Assembly (NCBI GenBank): GCA_903840435.1
Contig: CAIMFV010000006.1
Coordinates: 86,415 to 150,414, forward strand
Direction of reading: 5' to 3'
DNA length: 64,000 bases
Source: an uncultured Caulobacterales bacterium
Lineage (GTDB): Bacteria > Pseudomonadota > Alphaproteobacteria > Caulobacterales > Caulobacteraceae
Shown in pieces: positions 35,583 to 42,999 of the stretch (its first letter is position 1; the number at the start of each line of letters is the position of its first letter). Under the pieces are notes generated by a model. The model ran no database searches. It was not told the origin of the DNA and worked only from the letters and a program-made list of their open reading frames with translations. The position numbers and the translations under genes were made by a program.

Positions 35583-36338
35583 CTAAATCCCCGCGTACCA
35601 CTCATAGCCGCGGTCCGGCCAGTAGCCGCCCTTGCCGCCGCCAAGCCCCTCAAGGCTGGCCACTGCTTCGATACGCTCCAAATATTTGGCCTGTTTATAG
35701 CCAAGATGGCGCTCGACCCGCAGCCGAACGGGCGCCCCATGGGCGACGCTTAAGGGCTGGTCGCTCATGGCATAGGCGAGCAGGGACTGGGGATGGAAGA
35801 CATCGTCCAGCGCAATGCTTTCATAATAGGGATCGCCACCGCCCATGGTGTCCATGCAGTGGAAAACCACATACTTGGCCTCTGGCTTCAGCTTGGCTTC
35901 GCGCATCAGCGGGGCCAAGGGCGCGCCGGTCCATTTGCCGATGCAACTCCAGCCTTCAACGCAGTCGTGGCGCGTGATTTGCGTTCTAGCTTGGCGCGCC
36001 TTCAGATCGGCAAGGCTGAGGCTCATGGGGTGTTCCACCAAGCCATCAATGCGCAATCGCCAATCGGCAAACCCATTGGCGAGGTGGGCCAGATAGGCGG
36101 CGTCCTGCGGATTGGTTGAGCCGTTGGCTTTGAAGTCTGGGGAGATGTCGGCTTCGCTAAATTCCGGAGCCAACTGACCGGGCTTCAGCAACAGGCGCTG
36201 TGCGCTGCGGGTCAGGCCCTCGGCTGAACTGAGAACCGCCTTGGCGGTTTTCGAGCGGGTCACCATGTCGCAGCCGCTGAGGGCGACGGCGCCAAGGCTG
36301 GCCAAGGCGGCGCGTAGCCAAAACCTGCGGGTATCCAT
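35583..36338 (-). CDS. Molybdopterin-dependent oxidoreductase (sulfite oxidase fold)
   Basis: 251 residues. After an N-terminal basic segment and helix with a lipobox-like LSGC there is an oxidoreductase molybdopterin-binding domain. ITRHDCVEGWSCIGKWTGAPL holds the molybdenum-ligand Cys, and the segment VFHCMDTMGGGDPYYESI and HGAPVRLRVERHLGYKQAKY complete the fold. It resembles MsrP/YedY-type enzymes but with a putative lipoprotein anchor. It lies 14 nt after a cytochrome b gene, its likely electron donor or acceptor. An overlapping GTG at 36356 is an alternative start. Substrate unknown. Confidence 0.85.
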   Translation of the reverse strand: MDTRRFWLRAALASLGAVALSGCDMVTRSKTAKAVLSSAEGLTRSAQRLLLKPGQLAPEFSEADISPDFKANGSTNPQDAAYLAHLANGFADWRLRIDGLVEHPMSLSLADLKARQARTQITRHDCVEGWSCIGKWTGAPLAPLMREAKLKPEAKYVVFHCMDTMGGGDPYYESIALDDVFHPQSLLAYAMSDQPLSVAHGAPVRLRVERHLGYKQAKYLERIEAVASLEGLGGGKGGYWPDRGYEWYAGI

Positions 36339-36352
36339 CGGGTTCACGTCAC

Positions 36353-37225
36353 TCACGCGGCGTCTCCTTTTGCGGGGGCGTGCGGCTTGGGCACGCGGTA
36401 CCAACCGGTGATGATCGAGGTGATTTCATTGATCGGGCCTGCGAGGACCATTTCGATCATATGGATGGCGAAAAACCCGACCAAGGACCACGCAAAGACA
36501 AAATGCAGCAACCGCGCCGTCTGCCGACCGCCGAGCACAAAGGTCAAAGGCGGAAAGGCGGCGTCCATGCCGGGGCTCATCGCGAGCCCTGTAATCACCA
36601 TGCCCGGGACCAGCACCAGGATCACCGCCAGATAGGCGAGCTTTTGCAGCACATTATAAGGAATGGCCTCGGCGCCAACCGCATGACGCAGGAGGGCGTG
36701 GTCGATAATGGATTGGGGAATGGCGCGCAGGTCCTTAAGGCTTGGCCACAGGTCTTTTTGAATGTGGCGGGCGCGCAGATTGCCAAGCAAATAGGTCGCA
36801 CCATTGAGCACCAGCACCCAAGCGAAAAAGAAATGCCAGTGGCGTGCCGTGGCGAGGTCGCGGGTGCTGGGAAGGGTTAGCCAGGTTGGAAAGGCTCTTG
36901 GGATCGGCACGCCATGATCATTGGCAGAGACGCCAAGGACCCCTGTCGTATCAACGGAAAATGGACCTAGCTGGGTGACGCCCATCAAATGTCCGCCGGG
37001 CCCGTGAAAAGCGCCAATGGAGAAGGTCGGATTGGCGAAATGGGCCGCTTGGCCGAGATAGAGCGCAGGTTCAGCCATAAATATATTCAGACCGCTGAGC
37101 AATAAAATCGCCAGGGCAAGTGCATTGAACACATGGGTGATGCGCGTCAGGAGCGAATGGCGATAGATTCGCTCTGGAATGTCTGCTGACACATGTGAAA
37201 TCGGCTCGTCCACAAGGTCCGACAT
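36353..37225 (-). CDS. Cytochrome b561-type membrane subunit
   Basis: 290 residues from the ATG at 37225. Four main membrane helices carry histidines suited to b-heme ligation: RHSLLTRITHVFNALALAIL, ATARHWHFFFAWVLVLNG, and RLLHFVFAWSLVGFFAIHMIEM. A periplasmic loop of about 80 residues separates helices one and two. It is paired with the downstream molybdopterin enzyme, and probably passes electrons between that enzyme and quinone. The promoter lies in the divergent gap shared with the PepSY operon. Confidence 0.85.
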   Translation of the reverse strand: MSDLVDEPISHVSADIPERIYRHSLLTRITHVFNALALAILLLSGLNIFMAEPALYLGQAAHFANPTFSIGAFHGPGGHLMGVTQLGPFSVDTTGVLGVSANDHGVPIPRAFPTWLTLPSTRDLATARHWHFFFAWVLVLNGATYLLGNLRARHIQKDLWPSLKDLRAIPQSIIDHALLRHAVGAEAIPYNVLQKLAYLAVILVLVPGMVITGLAMSPGMDAAFPPLTFVLGGRQTARLLHFVFAWSLVGFFAIHMIEMVLAGPINEITSIITGWYRVPKPHAPAKGDAA

Positions 37226-37309
37226 ATTTAGTCTCCAACCGCCAGCATAACCGCTACTGTGGCCCATATCTTAAGTTTCGCCAAGTGGATTGATCTTGTC
37301 TGCGGTTCC

Positions 37310-37326
37310 GTTCAGCCTCGGTTCAG
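37310..37326 (+). promoter_or_regulatory. GTTCAG-N5-GTTCAG direct repeat
   Basis: Two GTTCAG half-sites 11 bp apart (37310-37315 and 37321-37326), one helical turn, 24 bp before the PepSY gene start. This geometry is typical of OmpR/PhoP-class response regulators, and the operon it precedes encodes one. Autoregulation is the simple reading; the spot would also influence the divergent cytochrome b operon. Confidence 0.45.
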
Positions 37327-37349
37327 ACCTTTCTCGTTAGCATCGCGCC

Positions 37350-37724
37350 ATGATCCAAAACCCCGCCCGCTCGAAACCGATGACGCCGACAGTCTTTGTA
37401 CTGGCGACCGTTTTGGTCGTCGGCCTCGCCGCTGTCGCCAGCCGGGCGCAGTCTGTTTCTGAACCTGATAGCCTTGGGGCAAACTGGCGCCCACAACAGG
37501 ACGAGGCTCGCAAAGCCGTTCGGGAGGGAAAGCACATTCCCTTGGACCGCGTTCTCAACGCGATCCGGCGCCAAACGCCCGGTCGACAACTGGACGCAGG
37601 CATAGAGCAAACCCGCGATGGGCGGACAGTCTACCGCGTGCGCTGGGCCGCCGCCGACGGGCGCAGGCTGGATTACATTGTCGACGCCGAAACCGGCGCC
37701 ATATTGACCGTGGTCGGTCGCTAG
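37350..37724 (+). CDS. PepSY-domain periplasmic protein
   Basis: 124 residues with an N-terminal signal or anchor helix (PTVFVLATVLVVGLAAVASRAQS) and a PepSY domain (about 50-122: ARKAVREGKHIPLDRVLNAI, then YRVRWAAADGRRLDYIVDAETGAIL). Small PepSY proteins are frequent companions of PhoPQ-like two-component systems and may modulate the sensor. It lies 9 nt before the response regulator gene. A second ATG at 37380 is possible. Confidence 0.8.
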   Translation: MIQNPARSKPMTPTVFVLATVLVVGLAAVASRAQSVSEPDSLGANWRPQQDEARKAVREGKHIPLDRVLNAIRRQTPGRQLDAGIEQTRDGRTVYRVRWAAADGRRLDYIVDAETGAILTVVGR

Positions 37725-37733
37725 GATTTCGTC

Positions 37734-38405
37734 ATGCGTATCTTATTGGTTGAAGATGAACCGGATCTGGCCCGCCAACTAAAGGGCGCGCTCGCCGATG
37801 CAGGCTATGTGGTCGACCATGCGCCGGACGGCGAAGAGGCGGAATTTTTGGGCGAGACCGAGCCCTATGACGCTGTCGTGCTCGATCTTGGCCTGCCCAA
37901 GATTGACGGGGTGACCGTCCTCGAGCGCTGGCGCAAGGCTGGACTTGCGACGCCCGTGCTGATCCTGACGGCGCGCGGGGGATGGTCGGACAAGGTCTCG
38001 GGCTTTGACGCCGGGGCGGATGACTATCTGACCAAGCCGTTTCATACCGAAGAACTTTTAGCGCGGCTTCGCGCCCTCTTGCGCCGCGCTGCTGGCCATT
38101 CTCAGCCGCAATTGACCTGTGGCGATCTTAGGCTCGATCCTCGGGCGGCAAAGGCGTCCGTCGATGGCGAGCCCTTGAGGCTAACCTCACTCGAATACCG
38201 ACTTTTGCACTATTTGATGATGCATCAGGACCGCGTCATCAGCCGCACCGAGTTGGTTGAGCACCTGTACGATCAGGATTTTGACCGGGACTCAAACACC
38301 ATTGAAGTCTTTGTTGGTCGGGTGCGGAAAAAGATCGGCTCTGACCGGATCGAGACGGTTCGCGGCCTCGGTTACCGTTTGATCGCGGTCGGGACCGCCG
38401 CTTGA
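37734..38405 (+). CDS. OmpR/PhoP-family response regulator
   Basis: 223 residues. Receiver domain (1-118) with acidic pocket EDEP, phospho-acceptor Asp in VVLDLGLPKIDG and Lys in TKPFHTEELLARL. The C-terminal winged helix (125-220) has LTSLEYRLLHYLMMHQDRVISRTELVEHLYDQD and the recognition helix region SNTIEVFVGRVRKKIG, which is PhoP/QseB-like. It overlaps the kinase gene by 4 nt. Confidence 0.93.
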   Translation: MRILLVEDEPDLARQLKGALADAGYVVDHAPDGEEAEFLGETEPYDAVVLDLGLPKIDGVTVLERWRKAGLATPVLILTARGGWSDKVSGFDAGADDYLTKPFHTEELLARLRALLRRAAGHSQPQLTCGDLRLDPRAAKASVDGEPLRLTSLEYRLLHYLMMHQDRVISRTELVEHLYDQDFDRDSNTIEVFVGRVRKKIGSDRIETVRGLGYRLIAVGTAA

Positions 38406-39799
38406 CGCCCAAGGCGCCGCCATCGCTGGTCCGCAGGCTGATTGCGCTTGCCGCCGGGTGGTGCCTGCTGCTGCTGATTGCCACAGGCTTGGTATTAACG
38501 GCGTCCTTCCATAGCGCCGCGATTGACCGATTTGACCATGCTCTGTCAGACGACATGGACGATCTCTATGCTGGCGCCTCGGTGGGACCGGATGGAGATG
38601 TTTTCGCGCCCCCCATTACCGACGTCCGAGCGACGCGCGTCTATTCGGGAAAGTATTGGGAAATTGCCGAGCTGAAGTCCGACGGGAAGCTGCACAGCAT
38701 CCAAGGCGGGCGCTCGCGATCCTTATGGGACGCTGACGACCTGCCGGCCAGCCCCTCGGTCATCAAGGACCTGATCGCCAAGCCCAATGGCCGCGTCTTT
38801 TATGACGGGGCCGGTCCCCATGATCAGCTTTTGCGGATCGCGGCCATGCGCCGGGTGCTGGCGGGACCAAAGGGTGCGACAGGCGTGCCGGTCATCTTCA
38901 TGGCGGCTGAAGACCGCAAGCCAATTGAGGACGATTCGCGCCGCTTCAGCGTCACCACGACGGTTGCCTTGCTCATCGTCGGAATCGGATTGATCGCGGG
39001 CGTTGTGCTGCAAGTTCGGGTTGGCTTGTCGCCGCTCTTTTCCATGGGGCGAGAACTGGCGAGCGTGCGGACAGGAAGGCTAGACCGGCTCGAAGGTGTT
39101 TATCCGAGCGAACTTCAGCCCTTGGCCGACGAGTTGAACGCGCTCGTCGAACACAATCGCGAGGTGGTGGAGCGGCAGCGCACCCATGTGGGCAATCTGG
39201 CCCACGCCCTAAAAACCCCACTTTCCGCCATGTTGATGGAGGCCTCAGCCCATCCGGGTCAGCTGGCGGACGTGGTTGAACGCCAGGCGGAAATCATGCG
39301 TGGCCATGTCGACCACCACTTGCGCCGGGCCCGTGCGGCAGCGCGCAGCCAATCGCTCGGTGAGCGCACGCTCATTGCCCCTGTGCTTGAGGAATTGGCG
39401 CGTATGTTGGAGAAGGTTTACCGGGCCAAGGACCTCGATATCGATCCCGGCGTCGATGGCTTGGCCTTTGCCGGAGAGCGCCAGGACCTTCTCGAAATGG
39501 CCGGCAACCTGCTTGAAAACGCCTGCAAATGGTCGCGCGCCGAGGTGAGGGCGAGCCTTGAAGTTGAAAGTGAAACCTTCACTTTAGTCGTCGAGGATGA
39601 TGGTCCGGGCCTGCCTGCCGACAAGCGGGCTGAGGTGCTTCGTCGCGGTGCACGGCTCGATGAGTCGGCGCCTGGATCGGGGCTCGGGCTGGCAATTGTG
39701 GATGATCTGTCGCGCGCCTATGGCGGTGCCTTGACCCTTGAAGACAGTCCGCTCGGCGGCCTAAAGGCGTCTTTGGTATTGCCGAGGAGCAAGGCCTAA
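38402..39799 (+). CDS. PhoQ-like sensor histidine kinase
   Basis: 465 residues starting with TTG at 38402, which overlaps the response regulator stop (TTGA). Two membrane helices (residues about 12-32 and 180-200) bracket a periplasmic sensor of about 150 residues. Then comes a HAMP-like linker, the phospho-acceptor motif VGNLAHALKTPLSAM, and an ATPase domain with NLLENACKWS, EDDGPGLP and GSGLGLAIV. HALKTPL is the PhoQ-type H-box. It forms an operon with the PepSY protein and regulator. The stimulus is unknown. Confidence 0.92.
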   Translation: MTPKAPPSLVRRLIALAAGWCLLLLIATGLVLTASFHSAAIDRFDHALSDDMDDLYAGASVGPDGDVFAPPITDVRATRVYSGKYWEIAELKSDGKLHSIQGGRSRSLWDADDLPASPSVIKDLIAKPNGRVFYDGAGPHDQLLRIAAMRRVLAGPKGATGVPVIFMAAEDRKPIEDDSRRFSVTTTVALLIVGIGLIAGVVLQVRVGLSPLFSMGRELASVRTGRLDRLEGVYPSELQPLADELNALVEHNREVVERQRTHVGNLAHALKTPLSAMLMEASAHPGQLADVVERQAEIMRGHVDHHLRRARAAARSQSLGERTLIAPVLEELARMLEKVYRAKDLDIDPGVDGLAFAGERQDLLEMAGNLLENACKWSRAEVRASLEVESETFTLVVEDDGPGLPADKRAEVLRRGARLDESAPGSGLGLAIVDDLSRAYGGALTLEDSPLGGLKASLVLPRSKA

Positions 39800-39913
39800 G
39801 GCGGCTGTTGATCCATCGCTGCTCGCGGCCAAGCTATTCGCGAAGAATTAACCTCGCTGGTGCACATTTCAACCTCGTAAGATTTTGTGCAGCGATGTCG
39901 GTGGCTTTGAGCA

Positions 39914-41263
39914 ATGGCGGCTATGTCTGAAGCCAAGCTGAACGTAGTTCGAGAATTGATTGAGCGGGCCTCGGATTCTGTCGTCCGGGGGCTTGAGCAA
40001 TCCTTGCTCGGCGGCGGCGATTACGATGAGACCACCCAGGCGCTCTATGCCATGGTCAGCCGCGAGCGCGTTTTGCGTCGCACCCAGTCTTTGGTCTTTG
40101 CCCCCATTCTTGGACCCTTCACCCGGCGGGAGCGGGTGCTTCCGACCTTGCAGTACCCGCCCGATACCTTGAAACTCTTGTGGCGCGATCTGTCGGAGAC
40201 CGATTCCGAATTGATCCAGCGCGCCATGCAAGACGTCTCGAATCGCGCCGATGTGGAAGTGCCGTCCTCCTTTGATAAGGTGTGTAAGGCGGCAGCAGAG
40301 CGGGTGGCTGCGGGCGAAACGCCGTCTGTGGCCGAGCGGATCGGCAAGTCGCCAAAAGATATGGAGCAGTTGGCGCAACTTCTGCGCCTCGCGCCGATTT
40401 TGCGCGCTGTGATTCCGAAGCTCGAAATTTGGCTACGCAACCTGAACGGAGACAATGTCGCTGCGGTGCGCCTGGCCTTTAAGGATGCGGTCAATGTCGC
40501 TGACGACGGCGGCCTTTTGTTGCTGGAGATATTTTGCGCCCAGATGAATGAGCCGTGGCAGGTGTTGCGGCTGATTTCGGCGGTCATGGATCGCCCCAGT
40601 GACCGGTTCCTGGCCCAGTCCGAACTGGCGATTTTTGGCGAGCGCATCATCGAGGATATTGATCGGCGGATCGACCTCCTGAAGCGCTTCGACCCGTCTT
40701 TGGGAACCGACGCGGCGGTTGAAATGGCGGCTAATGTCGGGGTGATCGTCAATGAGATCGCTGAATTCGAAGGCTGGATCACTCTGGGTCGCGACCAAGG
40801 TTGGGGCCAAAAGATCTACAATCAAAAGCGGGCCTTGGCGCTTGCCGTCGAGGCGCGCTTGAAGGACGGCGAAGGTGCGGTCAATAAGGCCCTGCCGCTC
40901 GCCGCGAAGCCTTTCGGCGTCAAGGTGTTGCGCGCACCCGCCAAACTGACCGAGGATCCCGATCCCGCCGCCGTCAACAAGGCTGAAGCCTTGCTAATCT
41001 TCTCTGACGGCGTGCGGTCTTCTGCAGCCCTTGGCGGCTTTGGCTCTTTCAGGGCCAAGATGATCGAAATCCTCGACGAGCGGCTGGACCACTATGCCGA
41101 GGACCTGATCGACCGCTTGGCCACCGATGGCGGGCGTTCGGGTCCACCCAGGGCCCGCGTGCAGGCCTTCTTGGATATTGCCGCGCGGTTTGTAGGATTG
41201 GTCAGGGACACCCAGGCCGCCGATATTATCCGGCGCCGTTCGGCCTCTGCCTCGGCTGCTTGA
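39914..41263 (+). CDS. Conserved-looking cytoplasmic protein, unknown
   Basis: 449 residues, with no signal peptide or membrane helix. It is almost entirely helical by composition, with segments such as ERASDSVVRGLEQSLLGGG, PKDMEQLAQLLRLAPILRAVIP, RIIEDIDRRIDLLKRF and MIEILDERLDHYAEDLIDRLA. The codon use is like the core genes. A second ATG at 39923 is possible. It lies 82 bp upstream of ccmI on the same strand, without obvious functional connection. I do not recognise a family; an alpha-helical scaffold or regulator would fit. Confidence 0.75.
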   Translation: MAAMSEAKLNVVRELIERASDSVVRGLEQSLLGGGDYDETTQALYAMVSRERVLRRTQSLVFAPILGPFTRRERVLPTLQYPPDTLKLLWRDLSETDSELIQRAMQDVSNRADVEVPSSFDKVCKAAAERVAAGETPSVAERIGKSPKDMEQLAQLLRLAPILRAVIPKLEIWLRNLNGDNVAAVRLAFKDAVNVADDGGLLLLEIFCAQMNEPWQVLRLISAVMDRPSDRFLAQSELAIFGERIIEDIDRRIDLLKRFDPSLGTDAAVEMAANVGVIVNEIAEFEGWITLGRDQGWGQKIYNQKRALALAVEARLKDGEGAVNKALPLAAKPFGVKVLRAPAKLTEDPDPAAVNKAEALLIFSDGVRSSAALGGFGSFRAKMIEILDERLDHYAEDLIDRLATDGGRSGPPRARVQAFLDIAARFVGLVRDTQAADIIRRRSASASAA

Positions 41264-41345
41264 GGCTGCGGCCCCTTTCGCCAATAATCGTCTCGACGAT
41301 CCGAAGCGACGTCTTCGCAAACGCGGCTAAACAGGCTAACCAGCC

Positions 41346-42473
41346 ATGATGATCTGGTTTTGGCTCTTGATCGCAACGGCGGCTGCGGCGGCGGTTTTTC
41401 TTGTGACGACACGTGCGGCGCGCGCGGCGCGTCAAGCCCAAGCGCCGACAGAAGACCCGGCGCTCAGCGTCTATCGCCGCCACCTGGCAGAATTGGACGA
41501 CGCGGCCGAGCGCGGCCTGTTCGGTGAGCCAGAATTAGAAGCCGCAAAGATCGAAGCGTCCAGGCGCCTGCTCTCAGCGGCGGAAGACCCCAATCATCTC
41601 GAGCAGTCAGGTGGGCCGCGCAGCGGTCTTTGGATCACTTTGGCGGCAGTGGCGTGTGGCGGCTTGGCGCTCATCGTCTATCTTTTTGTCGGACGTCCGG
41701 GCGTCGCCGATCAACCCTATGCGGCCCGTTTGGCAAGTTGGCGCGCTGTCGAGCCAACCAGCTTGGTGCCGTCGCAATTGGCGGAAGTGATGAAGGCCGT
41801 CTCGCGGGAAAGGCCAACCGACCCGCAAGCATTTGGCTATCTTGGCCGCGCCGAAATGGCGTCGGGTCAGGCCGGTGAGGCCAGCCGGGCCTTCGCCCAC
41901 GCCCTTGCCCTCGCGCCAAAAAATCTTGACCTTCAGGTCGCCTATGGCGAGTCGCTGATCGCACTGGCCGACGGGAAGGTTTCACCCGACGCCCAACGTG
42001 CGTTTCAAGCGGCGCGCGCCCTTGATCCTTTGGCGGGCGCACCACGCTACTATCTGGCCCGCGCTCGGATTGAGAACGGCGATGTGGCGGGCGGCGTGAC
42101 AGATTTACAAGCACTCGCCGCCTCCTTGCCCGCTGGCGATGGCCATCGTCGATTGATCGAAAGCCAAATCGCCGAGGTTCAGCGTTCAGGCGGCCTATCG
42201 GTGGGTGAGGGGGGGGACCCTGCGACTGCCAGCTTGCGCCGCGATGGATTTATTCGCGGCATGGTCGACCGATTGGCAAAACGCCTAGAGACAAGCCCCG
42301 ACGACCCACAAGGCTGGGCGAGATTGGTGCGGGCTGAAACCGTGCTAAAGGACTATGCTGCCCGAGACCGCGCCTTGGCACGGGCACAAACCCTCTTCGC
42401 ATCGCGTCCGCAGGATTTGGCGGCGATCCGAGCCGCAGCCAATCCAACCACGCCCCAGCCAAGCGCCCCTTAA
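41346..42473 (+). CDS. ccmI: Cytochrome c biogenesis protein CcmI (CycH)
   Basis: 375 residues. Two N-terminal membrane helices (MIWFWLLIATAAAAAVFLV and LWITLAAVACGGLALIVYLFVG) flank a cytoplasmic loop with the CcmI pattern YRRHLAELDDAAERGLFGEPELEAAKIEASRRLL. The periplasmic part carries TPR-like repeats (ERPTDPQAFGYLGRAEMASG, and SPDDPQGWARLVRAETVLKDY). It is the apocytochrome chaperone of the heme ligation complex. First gene of ccmI-ccmE-ccmF-ccmH (cycHJKL in rhizobial naming). Confidence 0.92.
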   Translation: MMIWFWLLIATAAAAAVFLVTTRAARAARQAQAPTEDPALSVYRRHLAELDDAAERGLFGEPELEAAKIEASRRLLSAAEDPNHLEQSGGPRSGLWITLAAVACGGLALIVYLFVGRPGVADQPYAARLASWRAVEPTSLVPSQLAEVMKAVSRERPTDPQAFGYLGRAEMASGQAGEASRAFAHALALAPKNLDLQVAYGESLIALADGKVSPDAQRAFQAARALDPLAGAPRYYLARARIENGDVAGGVTDLQALAASLPAGDGHRRLIESQIAEVQRSGGLSVGEGGDPATASLRRDGFIRGMVDRLAKRLETSPDDPQGWARLVRAETVLKDYAARDRALARAQTLFASRPQDLAAIRAAANPTTPQPSAP

Positions 42474-42528
42474 AAAAATTGACCCATCCGCTTCTTTGTC
42501 CCGCACCAGAGGCCTATTTTCCAAAGCG

Positions 42529-42999
42529 ATGAGCATACTGCCAAAATCTCGGAAGGTGCGCCGTCGCTTGATGGCGGTGGCGGTCGCCGCGCCCATTCTC
42601 GCTGCGGGTGTTGGCTTGACGCTCTACGCTATGGGCGATGCAGCGGTGTTCTTCTATACCCCTGCCCAAGCCAAACTAAAGGCCGTGCCTGCGGGCCGCA
42701 CTATACGGATCGGCGGCTTGGTGGAAAAAGGCTCGGTCCAGAAGCGCGCCAATGGCTCTGTCGCGTTTCGCGTCACCGATCTGCAGGCTTCAGACGCCGT
42801 CGAATTTCAAGGCGATCTGCCTGATCTCTTTCGAGAGGGGCAGGGCGTGGTGGCGCAAGGCGCGTTTCGCCCCGATGGCGTTTTTGCAGCCCATGAGGTC
42901 TTGGCCAAGCATGATGAGCGCTACATGCCAAAGGATGTGACCGAGGCGTTGAAAAAGTCCGGCAAGTGGCGGGGCGGAGAGACGAGTTCATCGCGATGA
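42529..42999 (+). CDS. ccmE: Periplasmic heme chaperone CcmE (CycJ)
   Basis: 156 residues, ATG at 42529. An N-terminal membrane anchor (LMAVAVAAPILAAGVGLTLYAM) is followed by the OB-fold domain, FYTPAQAKLKAVPAGRTIRIGGLVEKGS. The heme-binding motif HDERYMP has the covalent His near residue 127. It hands heme to CcmF/CcmH. Its stop overlaps the ccmF start (ATGA). Confidence 0.95.
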   Translation: MSILPKSRKVRRRLMAVAVAAPILAAGVGLTLYAMGDAAVFFYTPAQAKLKAVPAGRTIRIGGLVEKGSVQKRANGSVAFRVTDLQASDAVEFQGDLPDLFREGQGVVAQGAFRPDGVFAAHEVLAKHDERYMPKDVTEALKKSGKWRGGETSSSR

